In this document: positions 1-6,752 of the stretch, in pieces
Layout of the letters: every line of letters starts with the position of its first letter
Position numbering within the stretch: the stretch's first letter is position 1
Source: Nanosynbacter sp.
GTDB lineage: Bacteria; Patescibacteriota; Saccharimonadia; Saccharimonadales; Saccharimonadaceae
NCBI GenBank assembly: GCA_029975625.1
Contig: JARKOR010000030.1
Span: 1-16,489 of the forward strand
DNA: 16,489 nt
Direction of reading: 5' to 3'
The notes under the pieces: model-generated
What the model was told of the DNA's origin: nothing
Database searches by the model: none
Seen by the model: only the letters and a program-made list of their open reading frames with translations
Position numbers and translations under genes: made by a program

Positions 1-1125
1 GATCTCTGTGGGGCTGGCGTGGCTTTTAAGCTGGTCCAGGCAATGCAAACTGAGATGGACGGGTTAGCTGAGGGCCATGAGAAATGGTTGCTTGATTTGG
101 TGGCGCTTGGAACGGTATGCGACATCGTAACACTAGAAGATGAAAACCGGGCAAACGTCTACTGGGGGCTTGAGGTACTTAAAAAAGGACGCAGGGCGGG
201 ACTTAAGGCTCTTATGGCAGTGGCGGACGTGAAACCGGAGTTGGTAAACGCGAGAAGCCTCGGTTTTGGCTTGGGGCCACGCATGAACGCGGCTGGACGC
301 TTGGATACGGCACGACACAGCCTGGATATGCTCATGGCGACTGATGGGTTGGATGCTCTGGAAGCAGCGGAAAAGCTGGAAGGGTTCAATCAAAAACGAC
401 GAGCGATTCAGGATGCCATTTTTGAGGAAGCGGCAGAACAGGCGGAACACCTTCTCGACGACTCCGTTCTCGTGGTCAATGCTCCTGGGTGGAATCACGG
501 GGTGATTGGCATCGTGGCATCAAAACTAGTCGAAACATACAAGAAGCCGACGTTTATTATTGCTGAACGAGGCGACGAGGCGACCGGCTCGGCTAGAAGT
601 TTTGGTGATTTTTCGGTGGCGGACGCGGTCAGGGCTGCGGACGATATCATCTTGCGCGGTGGCGGTCATGCTGCGGCAGCCGGTGTGACGCTTTCGGCAA
701 AGAATATTCCAGCGTTTCGTACGCGCGTGAATGAATTTTACGCGAGCCTTCATCTTTCTGGCCAGGAACAATATTTGTTGCCAGCTGAGGATGTAGAAAT
801 CGGTGATTTTTCTGAGGTAGATATGCAATTAGTTCAAGATATCGCGAGAATGGAACCATTTGGCCGCGGCAACCCGGAGCCTGTATTGAAGGCTTCTCCT
901 GTTACGGTCATCGCGACGCGGCGCATGGGCTCAGACGGGCAGCATGTCAGGCTTACACTCCGAGATGTAAATAGTCTCACTATGCAAATGGTAGCATTCA
1001 ATGCATCTGAGGCGTTTGTTCGTGATGTTGGCGATACCGTGAGGGTTTGGTTCCAGCCGATGCTCAATGAATGGAACGGCTCGCGGTCAGTCGAGGGACG
1101 ACTGCTGTATCTGGAAAAAATATAG
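1..1125 (+). CDS. recJ: Single-stranded-DNA-specific exonuclease RecJ, C-terminal part (5' end outside window)
   Basis: RecJ degrades single-stranded DNA 5' to 3' in recombination and mismatch or base-excision repair. The open frame runs to the first base of the window without a start (it reads DLCGAGVAFKL, a typical RecJ stretch), so the gene is cut by the window edge and the GTG at 19 is only an internal codon. About 374 residues are visible. Family marks in order: GPRMNAAGRLDTA near visible residue 92, WNHGVIGIVASK near 164, GSARSFGDFSVADAV near 196, the DHHA1-domain GGGHAAAAG near 220, and the C-terminal OB-fold opening EPFGRGNPEP near 285. The N-terminal DHH metal-binding motifs lie upstream and cannot be checked. 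The stop is TAG, followed within three bases by a long inverted repeat that may serve as its 3' end. Identity is confident; completeness of the gene is unknown. Confidence 0.95.
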   Translation, partial: DLCGAGVAFKLVQAMQTEMDGLAEGHEKWLLDLVALGTVCDIVTLEDENRANVYWGLEVLKKGRRAGLKALMAVADVKPELVNARSLGFGLGPRMNAAGRLDTARHSLDMLMATDGLDALEAAEKLEGFNQKRRAIQDAIFEEAAEQAEHLLDDSVLVVNAPGWNHGVIGIVASKLVETYKKPTFIIAERGDEATGSARSFGDFSVADAVRAADDIILRGGGHAAAAGVTLSAKNIPAFRTRVNEFYASLHLSGQEQYLLPAEDVEIGDFSEVDMQLVQDIARMEPFGRGNPEPVLKASPVTVIATRRMGSDGQHVRLTLRDVNSLTMQMVAFNASEAFVRDVGDTVRVWFQPMLNEWNGSRSVEGRLLYLEKI

Positions 1126-1127
1126 TC

Positions 1128-1257
1128 TGGATCTCAAAACCCTCCCCTCGGGTCCTGCCGCTCGGTCCGCCCCTAAAAATTTTTCTACTGAAAGTGAAAA
1201 ATTTTCGAGCGCTGCCCCGCCTCACGTCACCCGCGGAATGGAGGGTTTTGAGATTCA
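1128..1257. repeat. 130-nt imperfect inverted-repeat element (possible MITE or structured RNA)
   Basis: The ends are complementary over 18 positions with one G-U pair: 1128-1145 (core ATCTCAAAACCCTCC) against 1240-1257 (core GGAGGGTTTTGAGAT). Moving inward, 1149-1153 pairs with 1229-1233, 1159-1164 (CGCTCG) with 1206-1211, and 1176-1185 (AAAATTTTTC) with 1196-1205 around a ten-base loop. The whole segment therefore folds as one long irregular hairpin. It begins two bases after the recJ stop. Short frames inside it look non-coding. It could be a miniature inverted-repeat transposable element, a dispersed palindromic repeat, or a 3'-UTR structure of recJ. No target-site duplication is obvious. 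Confidence 0.6.
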
Positions 1258-1992
1258 CAGCTAAGCCGGCCGGCTCCATCGTTCTTGGAGGGCCTGGGTG
1301 GACCTTCGACGTAAACTGCGTCGTAAAGCGAGTCCAGCCTTCTCGGATTATGCTGATCGACTCATTGCTGAGCCTTTTTCTATGAAAAGAGACAATCTTC
1401 AGGGCGCGCTGCATCGGCGCCAAATTAGCCATGATATGGTCGCTTTTATATGTAGCCCCAAACAATAATATTTCTTGTCTTTATATTGTTTGGATTAGGT
1501 GCTTGGACTAAAAACAAAAAGCCAACATGCTCGCGGATATTTTATTTTTGATAGTCAATTGTGTTTCGTTTTTAAAAATAGGGTAAATTTCAGTCCAACG
1601 TATGTTACTTGCTTTTTACGCGTCTCATTGCGCTATATTGATTACCGCGGAAAAACGTGGCGTGTATTTTGAAGGCAAAAAACATGCCAAATATAAACTA
1701 ACAAGGATTTTTATTTTTTTGAGCGCGATTAAAATTACCCGGAAAAGCTGCCGTAAATCCGTGGTATTTTGTTTGTAGGAATCGCCCATGAAACCGCGAT
1801 GAGAGCATGAGCCATTAGTGGGCGGGGAGGCGGGGTTTTCTTTGTTTGACGATAAAAAGAGGGGAAGGGTGAAAAAAGTATGTAAATTTAACAACGACGT
1901 AATAAACACAATACGTAAACGTTAACAGAGGTATCAGACGGGTTATATATACAACATTGTATATATAACAACGCATATTCGCCTCATAATGA
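1258..1992. other. Non-coding stretch without a recognisable gene
   Basis: No frame here looks like a real protein: the longest frames are low-complexity, lack start signals and overlap in several phases. Visible structure includes a 12-bp palindrome AGCCGGCCGGCT (1264-1275), a nested hairpin at 1297-1339 (TGGAC with GTCCA enclosing CGACG with CGTCG), a 10-bp inverted repeat CCAAACAATA (1458-1467) with TATTGTTTGG (1484-1493), and a 7-bp hairpin GGCGTGT with ACATGCC around 1659-1697. From about 1500 the sequence becomes AT-rich apart from a G-rich run near 1818-1836. I cannot assign any of this to a known RNA family; tmRNA, RNase P RNA and SRP RNA landmarks are absent. Confidence 0.5.
1942..1969. 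promoter_or_regulatory. 28-bp near-perfect palindrome, candidate operator
   Basis: GTTATATATACAA (1942-1954) and its exact reverse complement (1957-1969) flank a two-base centre. The palindrome lies 23 bp upstream of a near-consensus -35 box at 1993. Its position suggests a binding site for a dimeric regulator, but an AT-rich cruciform or a hairpin is equally possible. No regulator gene is seen nearby. Confidence 0.45.
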
Positions 1993-2021
1993 TTGACAAA
2001 ACCATAAGCATCTGCTAGTAT
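1993..2021 (+). promoter_or_regulatory. Near-consensus sigma-70-type promoter reading into the non-coding region
   Basis: The -35 box TTGACA (1993-1998) and the -10 box TAGTAT (2016-2021) are separated by 17 bp. The predicted start is near 2028. No plausible coding sequence begins soon after it; the next credible gene starts at 2463 and seems to have its own promoter. The promoter therefore probably drives an untranslated RNA or a very long leader. Confidence 0.6.
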
Positions 2022-2027
2022 TGGAAT

Positions 2028-2425
2028 ATGCTTTTACAAACATAAAAAGCAAAAAATACATTAACAAACAAAGCTCAATTAGCCCCACGAGGTTGATAGA
2101 CAAACGGCTACAGCATGATGCTGGAACAACACATACATTTTGCTCCTCCATGGTGTCGCCGAAGATCTACCAGCCGCATTATGTGGCAGGTATTGAGCGC
2201 GGTTTTTAGTACCGCACGCCCAGCTAATCCTTATGACCCGAATGGTGATAATGAGACTACTGGGCGTGACAGGGAACAAACCAAGGACTATGCTCCTCAC
2301 GTAGGAGCGGTCAGTTGCCTTAAGCGGCAATGAACCATTTACTAAGCACCCACGCCCAATAGTTATTTATAAAGCGGCGGATCGGTTGTGCTTATCGGTT
2401 CACTATGTTGCCGCTTGGGCTTTCT
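2028..2425 (+). ncRNA. Candidate structured non-coding RNA, family not recognised
   Basis: The segment follows the strong promoter at 1993-2021 and has several hairpins: GCGGT/ACCGC (2199-2203/2211-2215), CACGCCCAG/CTGGGCGTG (2215-2223/2260-2268, nine pairs), GCTCCT/AGGAGC (2292-2297/2303-2308), TTGCC/GGCAA (2315-2319/2326-2330) and AAGCGGC/GCCGCTT (2372-2378/2410-2416), the last followed by a pyrimidine-rich run. A second CACGCCCA at 2351-2358 could displace the first as partner of 2261-2268, giving two alternative folds. I found no hallmark of tmRNA (no T-loop or CCA end), RNase P RNA, SRP RNA or a common riboswitch. Alternatives are a long leader of the operon starting at 2463 or decayed sequence. 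Boundaries are approximate. Confidence 0.4.
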
Positions 2426-2453
2426 TGAATATTGAGGTGATAGTGTGTAATTA
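2425..2453 (+). promoter_or_regulatory. Possible promoter for the 2463 operon
   Basis: TTGAAT (2425-2430), a 17-bp spacer and TAATTA (2448-2453) form a weak promoter-like pair. The predicted start near 2460 is almost at the ATG (2463), which would make a leaderless message. No Shine-Dalgarno sequence is visible before this ATG. Confidence 0.35.
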
Positions 2454-2462
2454 TAGTAACGT

Positions 2463-2846
2463 ATGAAGATAAGAATAGCGGTCGGTATCGGCAGTATTTC
2501 CCTCATAATAGCAGGGCTAATGCTCACCATGACGCGACCTGGAGAAGTCGGTCCTTTCGGGGTACTGGCTTTTTTTGTTTTGCTATACCTATCGGCCGGA
2601 AGTATTATCTATATGTTACTAACAGGGATTATATATGTGCTTATGAGAGTGTTGCCTCCGGGTTCGTTGCGGTTATGGCTGGAAAATGTGTCGCATACGA
2701 AAGTGTATTACTATACGACCGTGTTGGCTTTAGCGCCCGTTGTACTCCTTGGTATGGCGTCCGTAGGGAGTATTGGCGGGCTGGATATTGTGCTGGTGGT
2801 ATTGTTTGAAATTTTGGCTTGTTTTTATATTTCACGGCGTTTCTAA
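2463..2846 (+). CDS. Small four-helix membrane protein of unknown function
   Basis: This 127-residue protein is almost wholly hydrophobic. Predicted membrane segments lie near residues 5-23, 31-60 (long, perhaps with a kink), 83-101 and 106-124, and the C-terminus is basic (SRRF). A short hydrophilic loop at 61-82 (RVLPPGSLRLWLENVSHTK) separates two helix pairs. I recognise no enzyme or transporter motif. It is the first gene of a plus-strand cluster with a proline-rich protein and a VirD4-like ATPase; only 39 bp separate its stop from the next ATG. An envelope role next to the membrane-anchored ATPase is inference from location. The start is chosen as the first ATG after the promoter-like sequence; there is no Shine-Dalgarno site, consistent with leaderless translation. 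Confidence 0.7.
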   Translation: MKIRIAVGIGSISLIIAGLMLTMTRPGEVGPFGVLAFFVLLYLSAGSIIYMLLTGIIYVLMRVLPPGSLRLWLENVSHTKVYYYTTVLALAPVVLLGMASVGSIGGLDIVLVVLFEILACFYISRRF

Positions 2847-2869
2847 CCGTAGGCATTTTTGAGCGGCCG

Positions 2870-2878
2870 TGGTATAAT
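2870..2878 (+). promoter_or_regulatory. Extended -10 promoter, leaderless start for the 2886 gene
   Basis: TGGTATAAT at 2870-2878 is a perfect extended -10 element (TGnTATAAT). Seven bases separate it from the ATG at 2886, so transcription should begin at or next to the start codon. This also excludes the upstream in-frame start at 2859, since the promoter would lie within that frame. Confidence 0.6.
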
Positions 2879-2885
2879 TACTGAT

Positions 2886-3302
2886 ATGAATCCTGAACTT
2901 CCGCAGGTGCGTCCAAACCCAGAGGCGATGCCTCAGATTCCCGGTAGTGTGGAGTATTTTCCTGATGGGACGGTGCGCTCGCCGGAAGTTTTGCCGACAC
3001 CTGAGCGTCAACCCGCACCGGTTGAAGGACAGGCGGGACCGGCTCAAGCAATTCCTCCCGTGGTGCCTGTGGCTCAGCCTGGCGCAGTTCCTGCGCCGCC
3101 GACTCAATCGGCTACCCTGCTAAGTACTACTCCCGCCACTGCGGCGGACGACGATTTAATTGAAAAAGAATGGGTGGATAAGGCGAAAAAGATTATTGCC
3201 GTAACGAAAGGAAGGCCCTACGAGCAGGCCAAGGCGATCGCGTTGTTGCAGGCAGATTATCTTAAGAAGCGCCACAACAGAGAGCTAGGTGGAGGGGCGT
3301 AG
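2886..3302 (+). CDS. Proline-rich protein with a conserved-looking C-terminal helical segment, unknown function
   Basis: The 138-residue product has two parts. Residues 1 to about 85 are low-complexity and rich in Pro, Ala, Gln and Val (repeated PxP, PVV and APP patterns), likely disordered. Residues from about 88 to 135 are charged and helical (DDDLIEKEWVDKAKK, then RPYEQAKAIALLQADYLKKR), the only part that looks under sequence constraint. There is no signal peptide or membrane helix, so it is probably cytoplasmic. It ends 6 bp before the VirD4-like ATPase, whose own C-terminal tail is also proline-rich, so the two products may work together; this is inference. The ATG at 2886 is preferred over 2859 because a TATAAT box lies between them. 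Confidence 0.75.
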   Translation: MNPELPQVRPNPEAMPQIPGSVEYFPDGTVRSPEVLPTPERQPAPVEGQAGPAQAIPPVVPVAQPGAVPAPPTQSATLLSTTPATAADDDLIEKEWVDKAKKIIAVTKGRPYEQAKAIALLQADYLKKRHNRELGGGA

Positions 3303-3308
3303 CGACTG

Positions 3309-6161
3309 ATGGGTGTGATAATTATCGCATTTATTATCCTGGTTATTATTGGCGCAGGCGTGGTGGTGGCGTGGCTTCAGTATCAAAAACTACTACGCGA
3401 AGCTAAGAATTATGAACGGAGCTTGAAGATGGTGCCGCTGCTCATCCATTTACCGCCAACGAGCGAGGATATTGAAGGGAATAGTCGAGACAAACGGGAT
3501 TTGGTGGATGAGGAGATTTCTCAAGCGCAAGTGATGTACAATATCATTTCAAGTACGGCGACAAAAGGTTTCAAGAGTCGTATTTATGGACAGCGCCATA
3601 TCTCATTTGAAATCATTGCGGACGAGGGATTGGTTCGTTATTATGTGATGGTTCCGACGGTTTTGGTGGAGGTAATTCGCCAGGCGGTTGCCTCGGCGTA
3701 TCCTTCTGCGCGGCTGGAGGAGGTAAAAGAAACGAATATCTTTAGTCAGGACGGGCAGCTGAGCGGAACGATTGGCGGGGAGTTTTCGCTTAAGAAATCG
3801 TATATATATCCAATTGCGACCTATGAAGAGTCAAAAAATGACGCCTCGCGAGCACTACTAAACGCACTGTCGTCGGCGTCTAAGGAAGACGGCATTGGCT
3901 TGCAGTTCCTTATTCGACCAGCGAAATCCGGGTGGTCGCAAAAATCTGAAGCGTACACAAAGAGCATGCGCGAAGATAAGAACAAGAAAAAGGGTGCGTT
4001 TGGTAGCTCATCGCTTCCGGCAGATTTACTGGAGGCATTATGGAAGCCGCCGGCATCGGCGGACAGTGCGGAAAATAAGTCTGATACGAAGCAGTTGTCG
4101 CCATTGGAACAGGCGGAGGTTGAAGCGATTGAGGCAAAGACAAAGTATCCGGCTTATGAAGTGCTGATTCGAGTAGTCGTTTCTTCGAGCACGGCGGCTA
4201 AATCGCAGGCGCTTTTAAGCAATATTGTATCGGCCTTCTCCTTATTTGATTCACAACGCAACAATGGTTTTAAGTTTGCTATGGCGCGAAGCATTGAAGA
4301 TATGGTGACGGCATATATCATGCGATTCTTTCCACAAGAAACAGACAACACGATTCTCAACAGCGTTGAAATGTCGACGCTGTTTCACCTGCCAAGTAGC
4401 AGCACGATTCCAACGGCTCAGGTGAAACGACAAATGTCGAAGCAGGTTGATGGACCAACGGACACCGTAGAAGAAGGTGTGTTGATTGGCTATAATGAAT
4501 TCCGCGGCGTAAAGAAGCCAATTCGGATTGGTACGAAGGATCGCCGTCGTCATGTATATATTATTGGTCAGACGGGTGTTGGTAAATCGGTCCTGCAGGA
4601 GAATATGGCTTATCAGGATATGATGGATGGTCGTGGATTCGCATTTATTGATCCGCATGGAGATCTTGTTGAGTCGCTCCTTGGTAAGGTTCCAAAAGAA
4701 CGAGTCGAGGATATTATTTACTTCAACCCTGGCGATATGTCAAACCCAATCGGGCTCAATATGTTTGAGTACGACACGCCGGACCAAAAAGATTTTCTCA
4801 TCCAGGAAGCGATAAATATGCTCTATAGTTTGTATGACCCGGGGCATACAGGTATCGTGGGTCCGCGTATGGAGCATATATTTCGTAACTGTGCGCTGCT
4901 CCTCATGTCGGATCCGCAGGGTGGGACGTTTATCGATGTGCCAAAGTGCTTAATCGATCCGGAGTTTGTAAAGTCAAAACTGAAGTATGTGACCGACCAA
5001 CAAGTGCTTGATTTTTGGACAAAGGAATTTCCAGCTTCCCAGCGCTCGAACGAGGCGGGGGAAGTGATTTCATGGGTTGTTTCGAAGTTTGGTCCGTTTA
5101 TCTCTAATGATGCAATGCGTAACATCATCGGGCAAACGAAATCCGGCTTTAATTTGCGTGAAATCATGGATAATCGCAAGATTCTGCTCGTTAACCTTTC
5201 AAAAGGTAAAATGGGCGAGCTAAACTCAAAATTGCTTGGTATTATTTTTGTGATGAAATTTCAAGCGGCTGCGATGTCGCGGGCAAATCTTGAAGAAGAT
5301 CAGCGCGTTGATTTCTCGCTCTATGTCGACGAGTTTCAGAACTTTGCGACGGATAGCTTTGAGTCAATTATGTCCGAGGCGAGGAAGTACCGCCTGAGTC
5401 TTATTATGGGAAACCAGTTTATGACTCAGTTAACCGATAAAATCCGCGAAGCGATTATTGGTAACGTCGGGACGGTAATTTCTGGGCGTATCGGTGTGAC
5501 AGATGCGGAATTGATGGTGAAAAAGTTCCAGCCAGTGTTTGATATCGATGATTTGACGAAATTACCGAACTTCCAGTCGATCACGTCGGTAATGATTAAT
5601 AATGTGCCATCGGCGCCCTTTAGTATGAACTGGGTGCCGTCGATGGGTGTTATGAATAAACAATTGCGAGACGCGCTCGTTAAGCTGTCGTCGGCGAAAT
5701 ACGGCCGTCCGCGCGCTGAAGTTGAGCGGGAAATATTCACTCGGTTAGGACGGAAACAGCAGATAGCTCCCGCGTCGGGTGGTAGTGTGCCGGCTTCCAC
5801 TGGACAGAAGGCGAAAGGCTCCTTCCTTGATGAATGGTTAGCCAAGCGACAACAGCTGAATGGCGGTGGCGCGCAGCCTGCCAAGACGCCAACATCAGGT
5901 CCTATTATGCCTACCGGTCCAGCGCCACGAACTTCTCCTTTGCCGCCCTCTAACGCTGCGATGCCGTCTAATCCTGTCGTAGCGACACCTGCACCAGTGC
6001 AAACGGCACCGGAGCCAATGTCGGTGCAGCCTCCGCTAGAAAGCCCGCAAATAGAAGATCCAACAGTAGTTGCCACGCCCCAGGTGGAGCAACCGAGGGA
6101 TAGCTTGAATCTTCGAGGCGACATCTCTCCGGATGAAGAGATACAAATTAATATACGTTAA
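3309..6161 (+). CDS. Membrane-anchored VirD4/TraD-like ATPase (type IV secretion DNA-binding domain)
   Basis: A 950-residue P-loop ATPase of the VirD4/TraD/HerA-FtsK group, which pumps DNA or couples substrates to a membrane channel. One N-terminal helix (residues 2-22) anchors it; residues 23 to about 400 are a variable region. The motor domain has Walker A GQTGVGKS (420-427), FIDPHGD (446-452) and Walker B LYVDEFQNF (671-679, Asp674 and Glu675). GNQFMTQL (701-708) fits the following sensor-like motif. Residues 815-950 form a Pro/Ala-rich, probably disordered tail ending in an acidic segment. GGAGG at about 3291 is a rather distant ribosome site. No relaxase, VirB4 or pilin gene is next to it, so this looks like a chromosomal CPR-type system rather than a conjugative module. 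DNA uptake, export or chromosome handling are all possible. Confidence 0.88.
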   Translation: MGVIIIAFIILVIIGAGVVVAWLQYQKLLREAKNYERSLKMVPLLIHLPPTSEDIEGNSRDKRDLVDEEISQAQVMYNIISSTATKGFKSRIYGQRHISFEIIADEGLVRYYVMVPTVLVEVIRQAVASAYPSARLEEVKETNIFSQDGQLSGTIGGEFSLKKSYIYPIATYEESKNDASRALLNALSSASKEDGIGLQFLIRPAKSGWSQKSEAYTKSMREDKNKKKGAFGSSSLPADLLEALWKPPASADSAENKSDTKQLSPLEQAEVEAIEAKTKYPAYEVLIRVVVSSSTAAKSQALLSNIVSAFSLFDSQRNNGFKFAMARSIEDMVTAYIMRFFPQETDNTILNSVEMSTLFHLPSSSTIPTAQVKRQMSKQVDGPTDTVEEGVLIGYNEFRGVKKPIRIGTKDRRRHVYIIGQTGVGKSVLQENMAYQDMMDGRGFAFIDPHGDLVESLLGKVPKERVEDIIYFNPGDMSNPIGLNMFEYDTPDQKDFLIQEAINMLYSLYDPGHTGIVGPRMEHIFRNCALLLMSDPQGGTFIDVPKCLIDPEFVKSKLKYVTDQQVLDFWTKEFPASQRSNEAGEVISWVVSKFGPFISNDAMRNIIGQTKSGFNLREIMDNRKILLVNLSKGKMGELNSKLLGIIFVMKFQAAAMSRANLEEDQRVDFSLYVDEFQNFATDSFESIMSEARKYRLSLIMGNQFMTQLTDKIREAIIGNVGTVISGRIGVTDAELMVKKFQPVFDIDDLTKLPNFQSITSVMINNVPSAPFSMNWVPSMGVMNKQLRDALVKLSSAKYGRPRAEVEREIFTRLGRKQQIAPASGGSVPASTGQKAKGSFLDEWLAKRQQLNGGGAQPAKTPTSGPIMPTGPAPRTSPLPPSNAAMPSNPVVATPAPVQTAPEPMSVQPPLESPQIEDPTVVATPQVEQPRDSLNLRGDISPDEEIQINIR

Positions 6162-6740
6162 TTAGCGAGATCGGCTGTTAGCAAACCCGACTCGGGCAAA
6201 CTCTATAATTGCACCAATTATCCAGCCAAGAACAAATGTCGCGATTGCCTCGGTCCCCGAGAGGGTGTAACTATAGAATTTAGCGACGAAATAGATTATC
6301 GAACAGAGAATAACTGTGCTAAGTGCACCTGCAAAGATAAGGTTTGGTCGTGCAATGGTGTTGGCGGTAATATTGCTTACAGTGTCAACTGCGGGATTAT
6401 GAATAACTTTGCTAAAGGCACGATTAGCCGGTTTCATAGTCTTTTGAATATGAGTCATAGTTTGCTTGAAGCTTGCATCCAGCTCGCGCTTGGTTGGTTT
6501 GTTGCGATGCGGTTTTTCATTAGTCTTCGTCTCTGTTTGTTCAGTCGTCTGTTCTTGTTCCGCCGAACTCGCCAGCTCAAGAGCCTCGTGGCGGGCGTTC
6601 TGCTCGAGATGTTCCTTGTTTGTTTCTGGCGTTGCCTCTTTTTCGAGTTTCGTCTGGAGGGCCTCTCGTTGGGCGTCCCCAGCCTGTTTGAGGATATCGG
6701 CATTACTTGTTTCTTGGTTGGTGGTGAGCTTTTCAGACAT
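6162..6740 (-). CDS. Two-helix membrane protein with long charged N-terminal region, unknown function
   Basis: This 192-residue protein has a Glu/Gln/Lys/Thr-rich N-terminal half (residues 1-85, probably coiled-coil or disordered). A more conserved-looking segment follows at 86-130 (KRELDASFKQTMTHIQKTM, then KVIHNPAVDTVSN and TIARPN), then membrane helices near 133-154 and 164-183 and a basic end (NSRSR). I believe similar proteins occur in other Saccharibacteria, but no function is known to me. A strong ribosome site (AAAAGGAG) ends 6 bp before the ATG and lies within the 12-bp gap after the LPXTG gene, so the two are almost certainly one transcript. Its stop codon touches that of the convergent ATPase gene, with no spacer. 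Confidence 0.8.
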   Translation of the reverse strand: MSEKLTTNQETSNADILKQAGDAQREALQTKLEKEATPETNKEHLEQNARHEALELASSAEQEQTTEQTETKTNEKPHRNKPTKRELDASFKQTMTHIQKTMKPANRAFSKVIHNPAVDTVSNITANTIARPNLIFAGALSTVILCSIIYFVAKFYSYTLSGTEAIATFVLGWIIGAIIEFARVGFANSRSR

Positions 6741-6752
6741 CGTATTCTCCTT

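Noticed and set aside
1064..1465. 133-codon minus-strand frame over the recJ end and the inverted repeat
   Set aside because: It covers the hairpin element, has no ribosome site, and its composition reflects the palindrome rather than a protein.
1625..1909. 94-codon minus-strand frame in the AT-rich intergenic region
   Set aside because: Low-complexity hydrophobic ends, no start signal and no recognisable domain; not supported as a gene.
2021..2209. 62-codon plus-strand frame just behind the strong promoter
   Set aside because: Its ATG lies at the -10 box, before the predicted transcript start, and there is no ribosome site or protein-like pattern.
2028..2425. tmRNA or RNase P RNA
   Set aside because: A short frame beginning with GCA near 2046 looked like a tag, but there is no tRNA-like half, T-loop or CCA end. 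RNase P conserved blocks are also missing on both strands.
5426..6124. 232-codon minus-strand frame
   Set aside because: A shadow of the GC-rich, proline-coding end of the VirD4-like gene; Gly/Cys-rich and without a start site.
6123..6142. Terminator made of ATCTCT/AGAGAT at the end of the ATPase gene
   Set aside because: Only six pairs, inside the coding sequence, and no T run follows.
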